Shown: positions 38,327 to 46,916, counted from the first letter of the stretch. The stretch: DNA of 64,000 bases from Paenibacillus farraposensis (GCF_020736845.1 NZ_JAFFQR010000043.1:62001-126000); one strand, 5' to 3'. Numbers and translations: made by a program. Notes: a model not told the origin generated them from the sequence alone.

Positions 38327-39427
38327 ATGGCTTTAAAAGCGGGGATTGTGGGTTTGCCGAACGTGGGCAAATCGACACTGTTTAATGCGATAACGCAGGC
38401 GGGCGCAGAATCCGCAAACTATCCATTTTGTACCATTGACCCTAATGTAGGGGTCGTTGAAGTACCGGACGAGCGGCTGGATAAGCTTACCGAGCTAGTT
38501 GTACCGAACAAGACGGTGCCTACGGCTTTTGAATTTGTGGATATTGCAGGGCTTGTACGTGGCGCGAGCAAGGGAGAGGGGCTTGGCAATAAATTCTTGG
38601 CCCACATTCGTGAAGTGGATGCGATTGTACATGTCGTACGTTGCTTCGAGGATGAGAACATTACCCATGTGGACGGCAAAATTGACCCGATCAGCGACAT
38701 TCAGACCATTAATCTGGAGCTGATTCTGGCGGATATCGAAAGCGTGGACAAGCGTATCGAGCGTTCCCGCAAAAACATGAAGGGCGGTAACAAGCAGTAC
38801 GCTCAAGAGGTTGAAGTGCTGGAACGGATCAAGGAATCGCTGTATGCTGACAAACCTGCGCGCAGCGTAGAATTGTCGGATGATGAAAAGCTGATTATCC
38901 GCGACCTTCATCTGCTTACGATGAAACCTGTGCTGTATGCCGCTAATGTCAGTGAAGACGGTGTAACTGAAGCCGACAGCAATCCATACGTACAAAAGGT
39001 ACGTGAGTTTGCGATAGCGGAAAATGCAGAAGTGGTGCCGATCAGCGCCAAAGTAGAAGCCGAAATTGCCGAGCTGGAAGGCGAAGACAAAGCGATGTTT
39101 CTTGAGGAACTGGGACTGGCTGAATCCGGCCTGAATCGTCTGATCAAGGCAGCTTACCGCTTGCTGGGTCTCTACACCTATTTTACAGCAGGAGTACAGG
39201 AAGTACGCGCATGGACCATTCACAAAGGAACCAAAGCGCCGGGCGCTGCGGGTGTAATCCACTCGGATTTTGAACGCGGATTTATTCGTGCTGAGGTTGT
39301 TTCCTATGATGATTTGGTTGCTGCCGGTTCCATGAACGGGGCGAAGGAACGCGGTCAGCTTCGTTTGGAAGGTAAGGACTATGTGGTGCAAGACGGAGAC
39401 GTTATGCATTTCCGTTTTAATGTTTAG
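38327..39427 (+). CDS. ychF: Redox-regulated ATPase YchF
   Basis: A 366-residue Obg-family P-loop NTPase that hydrolyses ATP and associates with the ribosome. The P-loop is [15 protein letters not shown], the G3 motif is [17 protein letters not shown], and a TGS-type domain (about residues 280-364) closes the protein. GGGAG precedes the ATG. It is the last core gene before an accessory region. Confidence 0.95.
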   Translation: MALKAGIVGLPNVGKSTLFNAITQAGAESANYPFCTIDPNVGVVEVPDERLDKLTELVVPNKTVPTAFEFVDIAGLVRGASKGEGLGNKFLAHIREVDAIVHVVRCFEDENITHVDGKIDPISDIQTINLELILADIESVDKRIERSRKNMKGGNKQYAQEVEVLERIKESLYADKPARSVELSDDEKLIIRDLHLLTMKPVLYAANVSEDGVTEADSNPYVQKVREFAIAENAEVVPISAKVEAEIAELEGEDKAMFLEELGLAESGLNRLIKAAYRLLGLYTYFTAGVQEVRAWTIHKGTKAPGAAGVIHSDFERGFIRAEVVSYDDLVAAGSMNGAKERGQLRLEGKDYVVQDGDVMHFRFNV

Positions 39428-39578
39428 TATGTATTTCAGCGTATAGCGCTCGGTGTTGATATACAAACATATTAGGTTAATGTATATGTGTTTCCTGCAT
39501 GTGCTAATTACGTAGTCGCTGCCTGTCTTCAGGGTGGCGGCTTTTTATTTGATTTGCATTTATTTTCTTGATTGAAAA

Positions 39579-40411
39579 CTTTTACAAAAAGGTGAAACAG
39601 CTATCAAAATTTTTGCACCTATCATCAAAAAAGTGGATATGCAAAAAATAGACCCTGTTACGCAGCGGCCCCAACTTGATGCTCAAGGGAAAGAAGTGAC
39701 CGAGAAAGTGGAAATGCTAACGGGGTTCAAACCGGTCAATGTGTTTGATGTGAGCCAAACCAAAGGTAAGGAGCTGGCCAATCTCCGTGCTATTATCCGC
39801 GATGATATAAAAGATAACCATAGAGCCGCAGAATTGTACAGTTCGCTTTCTAATCATATAGGCAAAAAATGGATATTAGAGAAAGTGCGGACGACTTTAA
39901 GGATCAGCCTAAAGTTCGTGGATATTATGACCGCGTGAATAATGCGATCCGTTTCAACCCTGATGCAGAAAATACGACGATGAAGCTTAAAACACTAATC
40001 CATGAATACGCGCATGCTCAGCTCCATCGAATGGACAGTCCTTTGAAAGACCTACCAAGAGAGCATAAGGAGGCCCAAGCTCAAGCTACGGCCTTTATGG
40101 TGACAAAATACTATGGTATTGATACGGAAGCTTACAGCGCCGGGTACATAGCAACTTGGGCCAAGGATATAAATCTGGCCAAGCAAGCCCTTGGAGAAAT
40201 TCAGAAGACGGCCAACAATATTATTCGTGAAATTGACCATTTGAATAAAGAACGCTTTCAGGAAGTTACAAAGCAAGCGCCTATGGATAAGTCTGATTCT
40301 CATGGGAAGTTATAGGCCGATCCGATCCAAGAAGTAGCGGCTGCATCTGAAGGACGACCTAAACAGATGAACGAGACGAAGACTAAATCCGGTCCTGATC
40401 TGGAACGTTGA
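39579..40411 (+). pseudogene. Broken LtrC/ArdC-like zincin protein from a mobile element
   Basis: A frame beginning without a start codon reads LLQKGETAIKIFAPIIKKVD, typical of the ssDNA-binding part of LtrC/ArdC proteins. At about 39,865, in a run of six A, it shifts to a frame with RESADDFKDQPKVRGYYDR and the metalloprotease motif HEYAHAQLH. An in-frame TAG at 40,313 is followed by further coherent sequence to 40,411. It is therefore truncated at the 5' end, frameshifted and stopped. Such proteins protect incoming DNA on conjugative elements and plasmids. Confidence 0.75.
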
Positions 40412-40436
40412 CATAGGCTTGCTTCTTTTCCCATGC

Positions 40437-40442
40437 TATAAT
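40437..40442 (+). promoter_or_regulatory. Extended -10 promoter of the small peptide gene
   Basis: TGCTATAAT is an extended -10. TTGACA (40408-40413) is 23 bases upstream, too far for a normal -35. The transcript would begin near 40,449. Confidence 0.6.
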
Positions 40443-40470
40443 AGACAGTGACAAAATAAACCGGTGGGAA

Positions 40471-40511
40471 GGATACGGCGAAGTTACCCGAAAGGGGGTG
40501 TCGCCGTGTCC
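40471..40511 (+). promoter_or_regulatory. Leader hairpin hiding the ribosome site and start codon
   Basis: 40471-40481 (GGATACGGCGA) pairs with 40501-40511 (TCGCCGTGTCC) over 11 bp. Further pairing of the ACCC at 40486-40489 with the G-run at 40494-40500 encloses the Shine-Dalgarno. The GTG start (40506-40508) is inside the stem. Translation would need opening of this structure. Confidence 0.7.
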
Positions 40512-40637
40512 ATACTTGAATTGTGCCTGAAGCTTTTAGACGTGATGTTGAAGTTAGTCGGTATTTTTACCGGCTTAAATACTTTACTCAACGCCTGGAA
40601 GCAAGCGCGCCGAGACAAGGAAAACCACCGGCGATAG
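40506..40637 (+). CDS. Small amphipathic peptide, type I toxin-like
   Basis: A 43-residue peptide with a hydrophobic N-part (ILELCLKLLDVMLKLVGIF, residues 3-21) and a basic C-terminus (KQARRDKENHRR). This is the layout of small membrane-acting toxins. The start is GTG after GGGGGTG, both inside a strong leader hairpin. The gene ends in a terminator whose stem (40621-40631 with 40656-40666) overlaps the last codons. The 5' CCGGTGG (40461-40467) could pair with the 3' CCACCGG (40625-40631), a long-range contact as in known type I toxin mRNAs. The function is inference. Confidence 0.6.
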   Translation: MSILELCLKLLDVMLKLVGIFTGLNTLLNAWKQARRDKENHRR

Positions 40638-40667
40638 GTTAGGGAGCCTAGTTATCCGGTGGTTTTT
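40621..40667 (+). terminator. Terminator of the small peptide gene
   Basis: An 11-bp perfect stem AAAACCACCGG/CCGGTGGTTTT followed by T residues, overlapping the end of the coding sequence. Confidence 0.88.
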
Positions 40668-40685
40668 CATACGTGTTATGAAATT

Positions 40686-40754
40686 CTCGCCGTGGTCACC
40701 CACCGGCCTTTGTTACGAGCCGTGATGTGTCCAGCATCGCGGCTTTTCTATTTT
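40686..40754 (+). ncRNA. Possible small RNA complementary to the toxin-like leader
   Basis: Bases 40689-40706 closely match the complement of the toxin-like leader at 40461-40479 (CCGGTGGG...ACGGC). A hairpin (40718-40727 with 40735-40744, AGCCGTGATG/CATCGCGGCT) with TTTTCTATTTT follows as a terminator. No promoter is clear, so this may be only a decayed repeat. Confidence 0.3.
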
Positions 40755-40806
40755 ATGACTTCTTACTTAAAAGTATACCACAAACAGGCTGTATTTACAC
40801 GGATGA

Positions 40807-41025
40807 TCACCAATTATGGCCAGGTTTTATTTTCCACTCTTCGACTTCGCGCGGTTCCACGCCGCACAACTGGCAGATCAATAAGCCTAATGTTATATTC
40901 GGCGTTTTCAAACCGTATTCTACATTCTGGTAATGTCGTAATGTGCATTTCAAGTGTTCATTGATTTTTAAGACAAGGGATTCCTGGGTGTAGCCTGCTG
41001 CTTCTCTGGCATCTTTTAATTTCAA
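40807..41025 (-). CDS. XRE-family HTH regulator, 72 residues
   Basis: A Cro/CI-type DNA-binding protein consisting of one HTH domain: REAAGYTQESLVLKINEHL, then RHYQNVEYGLKTPNITLGLL. The start is TTG at 41025 with AAGGAG upstream. Proteins like this control mobile elements and small toxin loci. Direct repeats containing ATCACG lie in its upstream region (about 41,080-41,105). Confidence 0.82.
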   Translation of the reverse strand: MKLKDAREAAGYTQESLVLKINEHLKCTLRHYQNVEYGLKTPNITLGLLICQLCGVEPREVEEWKIKPGHNW

Positions 41026-41109
41026 ACCTGATGAACTCCTTATTTTCCTTTCCTTTATCTTACCGAAATCATTAAAAATATATCACGGTCTAAAAATCAC
41101 GATTTATAG

Positions 41110-41138
41110 TTGGCGAATTATAGTTCGTTGGTTATAAT
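41110..41138 (+). promoter_or_regulatory. Sigma-A-type promoter of a candidate small RNA
   Basis: TTGGCG (41110-41115), 17-base spacer, TATAAT (41133-41138). Confidence 0.65.
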
Positions 41139-41144
41139 GGAAAT

Positions 41145-41291
41145 AACTGGTTTTCCCCGGCCAAGGTATAGTGAGATCCATTTGCAAGTTTACTCTCCAC
41201 TTTTGCAAAATGTGATTATCTCACAGGAAGACACTAAGAAATACCCTCGCTATAGGACAGCGCCAGTCCTATGAATGAGGGTATTTTTTGA
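41145..41291 (+). ncRNA. Candidate structured small RNA
   Basis: From the predicted start at about 41,145 the transcript would be about 145 nt and contains no plausible reading frame. The first part folds on GTGAGAT/ATCTCAC with an inner CATTTGCAA/TTGCAAAATG stem. The 3' end is a terminator with an outer stem (41239-41248 with 41277-41286) and a nested ATAGGAC/GTCCTAT hairpin, then six T. It diverges from the XRE gene. The rest of 41,292-41,613 holds nothing recognisable. Confidence 0.5.
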
Positions 41292-41613
41292 AGATACATA
41301 TATAAAGACGGTCGCATCCAGGCAGCCTTTTTTCTAAATTTGCTCTGGTCAAATAGACAAACTGTTCAAAGAAAATAAAGTTGTAGACCGGGGACCTTGT
41401 TATTAAACGGTTTTTCATTGAGTGCCAGCTATTGAAAAATAAGTATGGGGCTTGATGATTCCATGCCAGATTATTTACAATTTTTTACTTAGTAAAGTGT
41501 ATGTAAATATCATCTAAGGCATTTTATAGCATAATTATGATTGTTATGTGGGGAGAGTAGTAGTTTTGCATAAAAGGGATTGGGGGGCTGACTGAACATA
41601 ATGATGTAACTTC

Positions 41614-41772
41614 TTAGGTTTGATACATGCGATTGTACTGATTAATGAGTTCGTCCAAAATCATAGATTGCTCAAGTACGCATGCATGTCCGAAGCCATA
41701 CTGTTCGTAAAGATCATGCAATCGTTGTCTGGCACTTTCCATCTGTTTAGTTAAGAATTCATCAATGTCCAT
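41614..41772 (-). CDS. Spo0E-like aspartyl-phosphate phosphatase
   Basis: A 52-residue helical-hairpin protein. The Spo0E signature SxxLDxLI is present as SMILDELINQY, preceded by a first helix with QRLHDLYEQYG. Such proteins remove phosphate from Spo0A~P and delay sporulation. The ATG follows GTGAAGGT. It lies downstream of a quorum-sensing pair on the same strand, but a terminator intervenes. Confidence 0.8.
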   Translation of the reverse strand: MDIDEFLTKQMESARQRLHDLYEQYGFGHACVLEQSMILDELINQYNRMYQT

Positions 41773-41863
41773 ACCTTCACTACCCCAACCACCTATTTAT
41801 TATCATTTTAGGAGTAAATGACCAATTATATTATGAACGTTTTTTATCAAAAAAGAATAAAAA

Positions 41864-41884
41864 AGACCAGCCGAAGGGCTGGCC
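41864..41884 (-). terminator. Terminator of the peptide pheromone gene
   Basis: GACCAGCC/GGCTGGCC hairpin; on the minus strand it is followed by a T-rich run. Confidence 0.85.
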
Positions 41885-41905
41885 ATTATAGGGGTAATAA
41901 TTTGA

Positions 41906-42043
41906 TTAAGCTGAACCGACATCGTCTTGCGGCTGGAATGTTCCAGAAGTCGGATGCTGAACTGGTACTCCGAATACCAGTAAGCAACTAGCTGTCACTA
42001 AAATTAAAGCCATCTTTTTGGTCAGTTCTTTCCCACATGTCAT
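41906..42043 (-). CDS. Pre-pheromone peptide, AloP/Phr-like
   Basis: A 45-residue secreted peptide: charged start (MTCGKELTKK), hydrophobic signal (MALILVTASCLLVFGVPV), then a short polar tail (QHPTSGTFQPQDDVGSA) that would be processed to a mature signal. It directly follows an HTH-TPR regulator gene, the order found in Rap-Phr, NprR-NprX and especially AloR-AloP pairs of Paenibacillus. The ribosome site is weak (CTGGGT). The exact mature peptide cannot be read from sequence. Confidence 0.7.
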   Translation of the reverse strand: MTCGKELTKKMALILVTASCLLVFGVPVQHPTSGTFQPQDDVGSA

Positions 42044-42154
42044 ACCCAGTCAATATTTCAAAAGTGGCACAGGCCTTGAAACGCTCAAACAAGCCAACAC
42101 AATTGGCAATAAGTAGTCCATGGTTAATTGTAACAGCTTTTTCATAAGCGTTTA

Positions 42155-43359
42155 TTAAACAATTGAACCCATATGGATATCTACCTTATTAAAGCTGTAT
42201 TTCGCCAGTTTGTACCAAAAACGCGCTTGCTGTTGCTGTAAAAACGGCTCCATAGGAGAGGGCTCTTGATACGACGCAATTTTAGGCTCGAAGCGATGAA
42301 GTATGTGGTCTACATCAATATTGTATTTGTTGGCTGCCTCAATGATATTCAAAAGTTCATTAAATACATGTTTTTCACCAGATATCTGTTCTACGTAATC
42401 CGATAGGACACTAACATCTCCAGTCATAAGCCTATTTAAGTAAGCATTAATTTTGGCCCAACGCTGGAACAAACCGAGCCAATGAAGTGTATCCGGATCT
42501 TGCTCCCTCACCCAGCTTAGATCAGTATAGCCATGTATATGCTCTAAAGCCCGTTCGTAATCTCCAGTTGCATGACAAGCATTTGCACACATCAATTCAG
42601 CGTAGGCTATGTATACAAAAAGAGGTCTGCTAAGTTTCTTTTCCGGTTTCATTTCTCTCTTAGCATTATGAGCCAAGTCATATTGAATTTGTCCTAATTT
42701 ATACATCTGACATGAAAATTTATAGACCTTATCCCACACACTCAATGATCTATACACGTTTGCAAGTCTTTTAAGGCATCCAGTTGGTCAATTTCATCTA
42801 AACGATCAACAAAAGGTTCGAACCTGGCAGCCGTTTGAAGATTTTGAGCCTGATCTTTCCCGATCCGGAGGCTGAACAACCGATACTGACATAAAGCAAG
42901 CCGTTCTGAATGCTGCTTTCTTTCACTGTCGGCCACGTTTTCATAGAGGCAGGCCGCCGCGTCTCGGTACCCTTTTTGAAGCAGATCCTCAGCCATTTCA
43001 AAAAGTAGCTGGATGTACATTGAAGTATCTAACAACAGACTCATAACGAGCTGTATGCAATCCAACCGGCTGAGCTCCGCACAACGAAATAAAAATGGGC
43101 TTATTTTTCGCCAATGCAGAGATGGTGATTCTATGATGCACTCTTCAATGTAACGTTCATAAAAATAGTCTGGTGGTAATTCCATCCCGGCAGTAATGCG
43201 ATCTAACTGGTTAACAGATAAAGAACGATTGCCTGTGACGATACTGCTAAGTGTACCTACATTTAAATCAATGATGTGAGCAAACTCGGTCAGAGTTATG
43301 CTGTTCTGTTTTAGGTATTTTTCAATTTCTGTGCGAATCATAGGTGTGATTTTTTCCAT
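42155..43359 (-). pseudogene. AloR-like HTH-TPR peptide receptor, frameshifted
   Basis: Two frames make up a receptor of about 400 residues of the RNPP type. The first (43359-42742) has an N-terminal HTH (ITLTEFAHIIDLNVGTLSS) and the first TPR helices. It ends early after DALKDLQTC. In the -1 frame the sequence continues naturally as ANVYRSLSVWDKVYKFSCQ and runs through TPR repeats to 42155. One lost base near 42,760 explains the break. ATG 43359 has AAGGGTGG upstream; the GTG at 43371 is less likely. The receptor is probably inactive. Confidence 0.78.
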
Positions 43360-43403
43360 GAATAAAACCACCCTTCACGTATTGTGCGAATTTATATTAT
43401 ATA

Positions 43404-43793
43404 ATGAAATATTTGTATATTTACAATATATCATCTTCTAACAAACCTTTAGAATTCTATGTGGACGTTGAAACAGGTTTTATGGGCTTAGGAAAATACA
43501 ATAGCGGAATTTCCTGTAAGCTGTGCAACTCGATCCAGGATTTAAGCTATTTTAAAAGCTCTCTTTTATGTAAGCAATGTATACTTAACCTGAAGGGGAA
43601 CGTAAGTGTTACTTCCATTCCTGTTCCTGCTGTTAAGAAGTATAAAGAACCCAAAGTCCATCGATCTACGTTACAATTGCTTAAAATTCTACGGGAACTC
43701 ATGCGTGAACATCCAAAAGCCAAACAGAGCGAATATGCCGAATGGCTTGGCGTGTCACAAGGCCGAATATCTCAGATAAAAAAATTATTATAG
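43404..43793 (+). CDS. Zinc-ribbon and helix-turn-helix protein
   Basis: A protein of up to 129 residues. CKLC and CKQC (about residues 38-58) form a zinc-ribbon pair, and the C-terminus ends in an HTH-like segment (SEYAEWLGVSQGRISQIKKL). The ATG at 43404 overlaps a TATAAT, so the true start may lie further in, for example at codon 27. The last base of its stop codon is the first base of the 11-bp target repeat of the mobile cassette. It diverges from the AloR-like gene. Function unknown. Confidence 0.65.
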   Translation: MKYLYIYNISSSNKPLEFYVDVETGFMGLGKYNSGISCKLCNSIQDLSYFKSSLLCKQCILNLKGNVSVTSIPVPAVKKYKEPKVHRSTLQLLKILRELMREHPKAKQSEYAEWLGVSQGRISQIKKLL

Positions 43794-43803
43794 GGTACCG
43801 CCA
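43793..43803. repeat. Left 11-bp target duplication
   Basis: GGGTACCGCCA, identical to 52948-52958. It is also the tip of a Tn3-family terminal repeat. Confidence 0.9.
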
Positions 43804-43823
43804 CATGCCCATCAACTTAAGAA
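43804..43823. repeat. IS231-type left inverted repeat
   Basis: CATGCCCATCAACTTAAGAA, the known IS231 end. Up to 44,075 the DNA is non-coding and resembles an IS231 leader (GATGCTATCCCTAGGAGG, near 43,935). Confidence 0.88.
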
Positions 43824-44075
43824 ATTCATTGTTTTCTTAAACGAAAAAAATGAGCTGAATTGTTATAAATAATTGTGGCAAGATAAAGTTTTCGTTTTGG
43901 GGACTTCAAAATATTAGTTTGATGGACATTGATGCTATCCCTAGGAGGAATGAGCTTTTTGTTTTACTACTGATAATGATACGTTATGTTAACCAAGCAT
44001 GAATACGATATACATCCATTTTTTGCAGAAATTGTTTATTCTCAATGGTAAAATACGTAGGGGAGGAGGGTTATT

Positions 44076-44300
44076 ATGGAGAAACATCGTTTTAGAAATC
44101 TATTTTTCTGTTTTGTTATTCTCCTAATGTTAGTAGCTTGTCAAAAAGAATATAGCGGTAAGTTAGTACAGTGGGGTGATACTGCTAATAGTATTGACAC
44201 AACTAAACTAAAAAGAAATAACATTCCATATGAAATAAAAGACGGTAAATTGTATATTCCTAAAGATGCAGTAAGTGATGCTACATATTGCTGTACATAA
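44076..44300 (+). CDS. Small lipoprotein, 74 residues
   Basis: A short secreted lipoprotein. A basic start (MEKHRFRN) precedes a hydrophobic stretch ending in the lipobox LVAC. The mature part of about 50 residues (SGKLVQWGDTANSIDTTKLK and on) is polar. GGGGAGGAGGG precedes the ATG. No family recognised. It is the first cargo gene of the cassette. Confidence 0.65.
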   Translation: MEKHRFRNLFFCFVILLMLVACQKEYSGKLVQWGDTANSIDTTKLKRNNIPYEIKDGKLYIPKDAVSDATYCCT

Positions 44301-44400
44301 GTAATGATGTAAGTCCCTTTCTAAATAAAGAGAAGGGTTTGCAAGTATTGATACCTCCATAGTGATTTTTATATTTGTATGCATTTTATCAATCATTCCC

Positions 44401-44433
44401 TTGACTCTCCATTTGTAGTACTGTATAGTACTA
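44401..44433 (+). promoter_or_regulatory. Promoter and operator of the cassette TetR gene
   Basis: TTGACT (44401-44406), 17-base spacer, TATAGT (44424-44429). A palindrome TAGTACT-N4-AGTACTA (44416-44433) covers the -10. The predicted transcript start coincides with the ATG at 44436, so the mRNA may be leaderless. Confidence 0.75.
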
Positions 44434-44435
44434 AT

Positions 44436-45020
44436 ATGAAAAGAAATACACTTAGTAATAAAGATATTGCTCTGCAATCGGCTTTTACATTGTTTCTTAC
44501 TAATGGTTTTCTGGCAACAAGCATGGACGACATAGTCGCACGTAGCAAAGTTTCAAAAACGAACATTTATTATTATTTTAAGAGCAAGGAGGAGCTGCTG
44601 CTCGCTATTGTTAATCAGTTGATAGCACATTACGAGCAGCGAATTAATTATATTGTGTCTCAAACTGAGCTCACCGTTCAGGAGAAATTAGAAGCGGTAC
44701 TCCACATTTTAAGCGATTCTATTGAACAAAATAACTACCTTGGCGGTTGTCCTTTCCTGACTCTGTATACACAGACGCCTATTGACGCGGTTGAAATTAG
44801 AGATAGAATCAAGAGTTTTTTTGAAAAACAGCTGCATGGTGTTGAATTGATTTTAGCCCAAGGGATTGCACGACAAGAACTAAAGGAAGAGCTGCCCGTT
44901 AAACAAACAGCTATGTTGATTGTCTCCTCTATTGAGGGTGCTCTCTTCTTGGCTCAAGCTTCTAACAACCAAGATATGATCAAAAATTTATTTCCTGCTT
45001 TAGCTTCCATGCTAAAGTAA
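44436..45020 (+). CDS. TetR-family regulator in the cassette
   Basis: A 194-residue repressor. The HTH (about residues 8-50) reads ALQSAFTLFLTNGFLATSMD and VSKTNIYYYFKSKEELL; a TetR_C-type ligand domain follows. I chose ATG 44436, although no ribosome site precedes it, because the frame upstream lies across the promoter. Two identical operators, before this gene and before the next, suggest it controls itself and the SDR-hydrolase gene. Confidence 0.85.
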   Translation: MKRNTLSNKDIALQSAFTLFLTNGFLATSMDDIVARSKVSKTNIYYYFKSKEELLLAIVNQLIAHYEQRINYIVSQTELTVQEKLEAVLHILSDSIEQNNYLGGCPFLTLYTQTPIDAVEIRDRIKSFFEKQLHGVELILAQGIARQELKEELPVKQTAMLIVSSIEGALFLAQASNNQDMIKNLFPALASMLK

Positions 45021-45035
45021 TATTTTTAGATATAT

Positions 45036-45053
45036 TAGTACTAGTTAGTACTA
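45036..45053 (+). promoter_or_regulatory. Second TetR operator
   Basis: TAGTACT-AGTT-AGTACTA has the same arms and spacing as the site at 44416-44433. It lies between the TetR gene and the fusion gene. Confidence 0.75.
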
Positions 45054-45079
45054 TAAAATAATAAAGGAGTGTTTTTATT

Positions 45080-46906
45080 ATGAATATCTTCATGACCGGC
45101 GGAACTGGTTATATTGGACGTCATTTAATCGCTGAGTTAGCTTCTCAGCATCAGATTTATGCACTTGTACGTCAAAAAAATCGTCTTCTTACCATCATCA
45201 ATCAACTGGCACCCGATCAACAGAACAACATTGTTCCTGTTATCGGTGATCTAACGCAGCCTCGATTAGGTTTAAGTGATGACAGCTACAAGCAATTACT
45301 TGCAACTGATCTAATTATTCATGCAGGAGGTCCAATGAATATTGAGTTGAACCTCAGTGAAGCTGAGCAGTCTTTCCTCACCCCTGCAAAATCCCTTGTT
45401 CGGCTAGCACAGGATATCCACGCTGCAAAAGAATTAAAGCATTTTATCCATGTCTCAGGCTTTATGAGTCCCTATCATGAACAAAATGCATTGTTGGATC
45501 TAGATCATTTGCTGGACAATCAACCGCCTTATGAAAAAATGAAGTTTTTAGCAGACTCTTATATACGAAAATCTCTTCATAAAATGAGCATTCCCTTATC
45601 TACTGTTAATCCTAGTACAGTCGTCGGAGACTCCTTCTCAGGGAAAACAGAACAGATTGGAGGCCTTAGTATCTTAGTCGATGCCGTAAGGCGAAATCTT
45701 ATGCCGCTTGTTCCAGGCGGCGACGATTATTGGTTACCAATGGTTCATATTGATCATGTGGCTTCGTTTATTTCAAAACTTGCTAATACAGAAGGGTTAT
45801 CAAGCAATACCTACCATCTTTTAGATTCTAAGCAAGAGAGTCCGTCGATCCGAACTTTCATCAAACTCATGGCACACGAATTGCAGACAACAAAGCCGTT
45901 AGGAACTATACCGCTTCCGTTATTGAAAACTGTGCTTAGAATGGGTGCTGGTAAGATGCTTGGTATTCCTAAAGAATCCTTGACTTTTCTTGTTAAGTCG
46001 GAATTCCCTGTTGACAGTAAATTAGAAATAGAACAAAGGTACGGCAGAAATTCATTCGTAGTTCCGTCCACGCTCCCTTTTGTCATTAGTGATTTGGATT
46101 ATCGGTTAAATCATTTAGGCCTGAATCAAAATGAGCAGAAAGATTTTAGTCAACGAAGAAGGGCTAACTTAGTTTCGCTAGAGAAAGATAGGAATGAAAC
46201 GCCTATTATTTTTCTTCATGGGACGTTCAGCAATGCCGATGCCCTTTTGCCCCTCTCACAATTTTTAAGCAGTTTAAATACTTGGTTCGTAGATTTACCT
46301 GGATTTGGGCGTACCCCTTATCACCATAATCCTTCTGTGCTAGAAGGCTATGTAGAGAGCATTTCCACTATGATCACTGAGTTGAACAGACCCGTTATAT
46401 TAGTGGGGCATTCATTTGGCGGATTGATTGCGGCTCAAGTGATGGAACGGCTGCCCTCACTGATCAAACAACTCATTTTATTGCAGCCAGTACTGCATCC
46501 TATCCAACCTAAATATAGATTTCGACGTATTACAAGTTTCGTTCTAAAATATATGGAGCCCGCCCGTTTGGAAAAAGAGCTACTTCAAACCAATAGCTTC
46601 AGAACATCCAGTCAGTTATTGAGTAATTACGCTCATTCTGTGGTCCGTGATTTAAAATCCCCCCGTATACGCAAAACTAACGCTACGGTCATGTCTTGCT
46701 TAACTATATCAAAATCCATTCAGTTAAATCCCGAGACATGGGATAAGAGGAAAATTAAGATACTATGGGGAGCTTTGGACAAAGATCATCATGTCCCAAA
46801 GCAGTTTGAACACTTGGATATTACACGTATTCAGTACGGTCATCAGTTTCCTGTTGAATCTCCTGAACTAACTGCTCAATGGATTTCTCAAGCTGTAACA
46901 GTATAA
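45080..46906 (+). CDS. SDR (thioester-reductase-like) fused to alpha/beta hydrolase
   Basis: A 608-residue fusion. Residues 1 to about 350 are an extended SDR: NAD(P) motif TGGTGYIG, a GDLTQPRLG segment, and a YEKMK that can serve as the YxxxK catalytic pair. From about residue 372 comes an alpha/beta hydrolase: IIFLHGTFSNADALLP, the nucleophile elbow GHSFGG and a late His in YGHQFPVESP. Both halves look intact. The pairing suggests release and reduction, or the reverse, of an acyl or ester substrate (inference). It is the likely target of the adjacent TetR. Confidence 0.82.
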   Translation: MNIFMTGGTGYIGRHLIAELASQHQIYALVRQKNRLLTIINQLAPDQQNNIVPVIGDLTQPRLGLSDDSYKQLLATDLIIHAGGPMNIELNLSEAEQSFLTPAKSLVRLAQDIHAAKELKHFIHVSGFMSPYHEQNALLDLDHLLDNQPPYEKMKFLADSYIRKSLHKMSIPLSTVNPSTVVGDSFSGKTEQIGGLSILVDAVRRNLMPLVPGGDDYWLPMVHIDHVASFISKLANTEGLSSNTYHLLDSKQESPSIRTFIKLMAHELQTTKPLGTIPLPLLKTVLRMGAGKMLGIPKESLTFLVKSEFPVDSKLEIEQRYGRNSFVVPSTLPFVISDLDYRLNHLGLNQNEQKDFSQRRRANLVSLEKDRNETPIIFLHGTFSNADALLPLSQFLSSLNTWFVDLPGFGRTPYHHNPSVLEGYVESISTMITELNRPVILVGHSFGGLIAAQVMERLPSLIKQLILLQPVLHPIQPKYRFRRITSFVLKYMEPARLEKELLQTNSFRTSSQLLSNYAHSVVRDLKSPRIRKTNATVMSCLTISKSIQLNPETWDKRKIKILWGALDKDHHVPKQFEHLDITRIQYGHQFPVESPELTAQWISQAVTV

Positions 46907-46916
46907 AGGTTCTTTT

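Noticed and set aside
38495..39466. 323-residue minus-strand frame
   Set aside because: It is the reverse of ychF and has no start signal or domain.
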